Shown here: in pieces, positions 63,563 through 64,000 of the stretch | Numbering within the stretch: the first letter of the stretch is position 1 | Layout: the number at the start of each line of letters is the position of its first letter | NCBI RefSeq assembly: GCF_000685095.1 | Contig: NZ_BAYE01000002.1 | Span: forward strand, 62,001-126,000 | Origin: Paraburkholderia caledonica NBRC 102488 | GTDB taxonomy: Bacteria; Pseudomonadota; Gammaproteobacteria; Burkholderiales; Burkholderiaceae | Direction: 5' to 3' | Length of the DNA: 64,000 nt | Made by a program: the position numbers and the translations under genes | Notes under the pieces: generated by a model | What the model saw: the letters and a program-made list of their open reading frames with translations, nothing else | Databases searched by the model: none | What the model was told of the DNA's origin: nothing

Positions 63563-64000
63563 CTACTGACTCAAGCCAAGCATCTCGTGCACGGCATCAC
63601 GATAGGTCCGCAACGGCCGTCCCAGCATCTTCGAGAGCTCGTCCACTGCATTGTCGCCCGCGCGCATACCGTGGCGCTGGATGCCAGCCATCATCAGGCG
63701 CATGTCGTAGGCCAGCCAGTCGGGCCCATTTCCCGCCAGTTGCTGCTCGAAACCGTCCAGGTCGTCGCCCGCGTAGCGGATTTCGCGCTGCAACGCTTCG
63801 CTCCAGATGCGCGCGACCGAGTCGCCGGTCAACGCTTCAGGGCCGACAACTTCGAGCGTGCGGCCGGGCAGTGCATCGGGTGCGCGGTGCCGCGCCAGCA
63901 GTTCGGCGGCGGCGGTGTCGGCGATGTCCCGCACGTCGACCATGTTCACGCCAGCGTGGCCGATAGGCATCGGATAAATGCCGTGGCTCTCGACGACGGA
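63563..64000 (-). CDS. NmrA-like NAD(P)-binding oxidoreductase, C-terminal part (5' end outside window)
   Basis: The frame is open to the right edge. About 145 residues are visible: GVNMVDVRDIADTAAAELLA, LEVVGPEALTGDSVARIWSE, ALQREIRYAGDD and MLGRPLRTYRDAVHEMLGL, characteristic of the second half of NmrA/HSCARG-type proteins, which sense or use NAD(P). The Rossmann half lies beyond the window. No neighbour helps define a role. Confidence 0.83.
   Translation of the reverse strand, partial: SVVESHGIYPMPIGHAGVNMVDVRDIADTAAAELLARHRAPDALPGRTLEVVGPEALTGDSVARIWSEALQREIRYAGDDLDGFEQQLAGNGPDWLAYDMRLMMAGIQRHGMRAGDNAVDELSKMLGRPLRTYRDAVHEMLGLSQ

Overview
The window looks like part of a secondary replicon of a Burkholderiaceae bacterium (Paraburkholderia, Caballeronia or Burkholderia type). 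It is GC-rich and packed with sugar, amino-acid and aromatic-type catabolic operons. The protein families and neighbourhoods are typical of that group: DUF4148, DUF1488, short H-NS-like proteins, NasTS, RhaSPQT with RhmD, and a second long infA. The genus is inferred from protein character only. I found no rRNA, tRNA, insertion sequence, CRISPR array or replication origin.

Layout. 1-5986: a ribose-type sugar ABC operon on the + strand (substrate-binding protein, ATPase, two permeases, SMP-30 lactonase, then a second paralogous binding protein). 6063-10000: an SDR gene, then a gene graveyard holding two LysR fragments facing each other, a cupredoxin, an MFS C-terminal remnant, a frameshifted YncE-like beta-propeller and a chemoreceptor HAMP remnant. 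10147-13302: a yqjI-yqjH metal/siderophore module behind a promoter that overlaps a perfect palindrome, followed by an MFS transporter. 13340-22059: a distal valine/isobutyrate degradation operon (isobutyryl-CoA dehydrogenase, acyl-CoA ligase, mmsA, mmsB, enoyl-CoA hydratase, 3-hydroxyisobutyryl-CoA hydrolase) with a divergent AraC regulator. 22141-24760: an NfeD/slipin membrane-quality pair separated by a triplicated hairpin repeat. 24881-31210: an AzgA-type purine permease, an AcoR-like sigma-54 activator, a ferredoxin, a DauR-like regulator and small genes. 32177-34566: a second IF-1 and the nitrate sensor pair nasT-nasS behind a sigma-54 promoter. 34741-46127: an L-rhamnose catabolic island of the non-phosphorylating type (RhaSQPT importer, lactonase, mutarotase, divergent LysR, rhamnose dehydrogenase, rhamnonate dehydratase, MFS, second SDR).

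46395-64000: mixed accessory genes. These include an MFS exporter, an H-NS-like protein, an ArsC-like phosphatase-fold protein, a J-domain protein, an FMN reductase, a diiron ferritin-like protein with an amidase, Cdh, and a sulfatase/formylglycine-generating enzyme/NlpA-type binding protein operon. A PHB-depolymerase-type esterase, an autoregulated-looking ribbon-helix-helix protein and the end of an NmrA-like oxidoreductase follow.

The most interesting unexplained signals are these: a compact promoter-to-terminator unit on the minus strand at 51593-51693 that looks like a CU-rich small RNA or an attenuator; the sulfatase whose modification motif is C-A-I-T-R rather than C-x-P/A-x-R although it sits beside its own maturase; the hairpin repeats that supply the stop codon of the nfeD gene; the palindrome inside the yqjI promoter; and matching LysR-type dyads in front of two rhamnose transcription units. 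No clearly new multi-gene system could be demonstrated from sequence alone.
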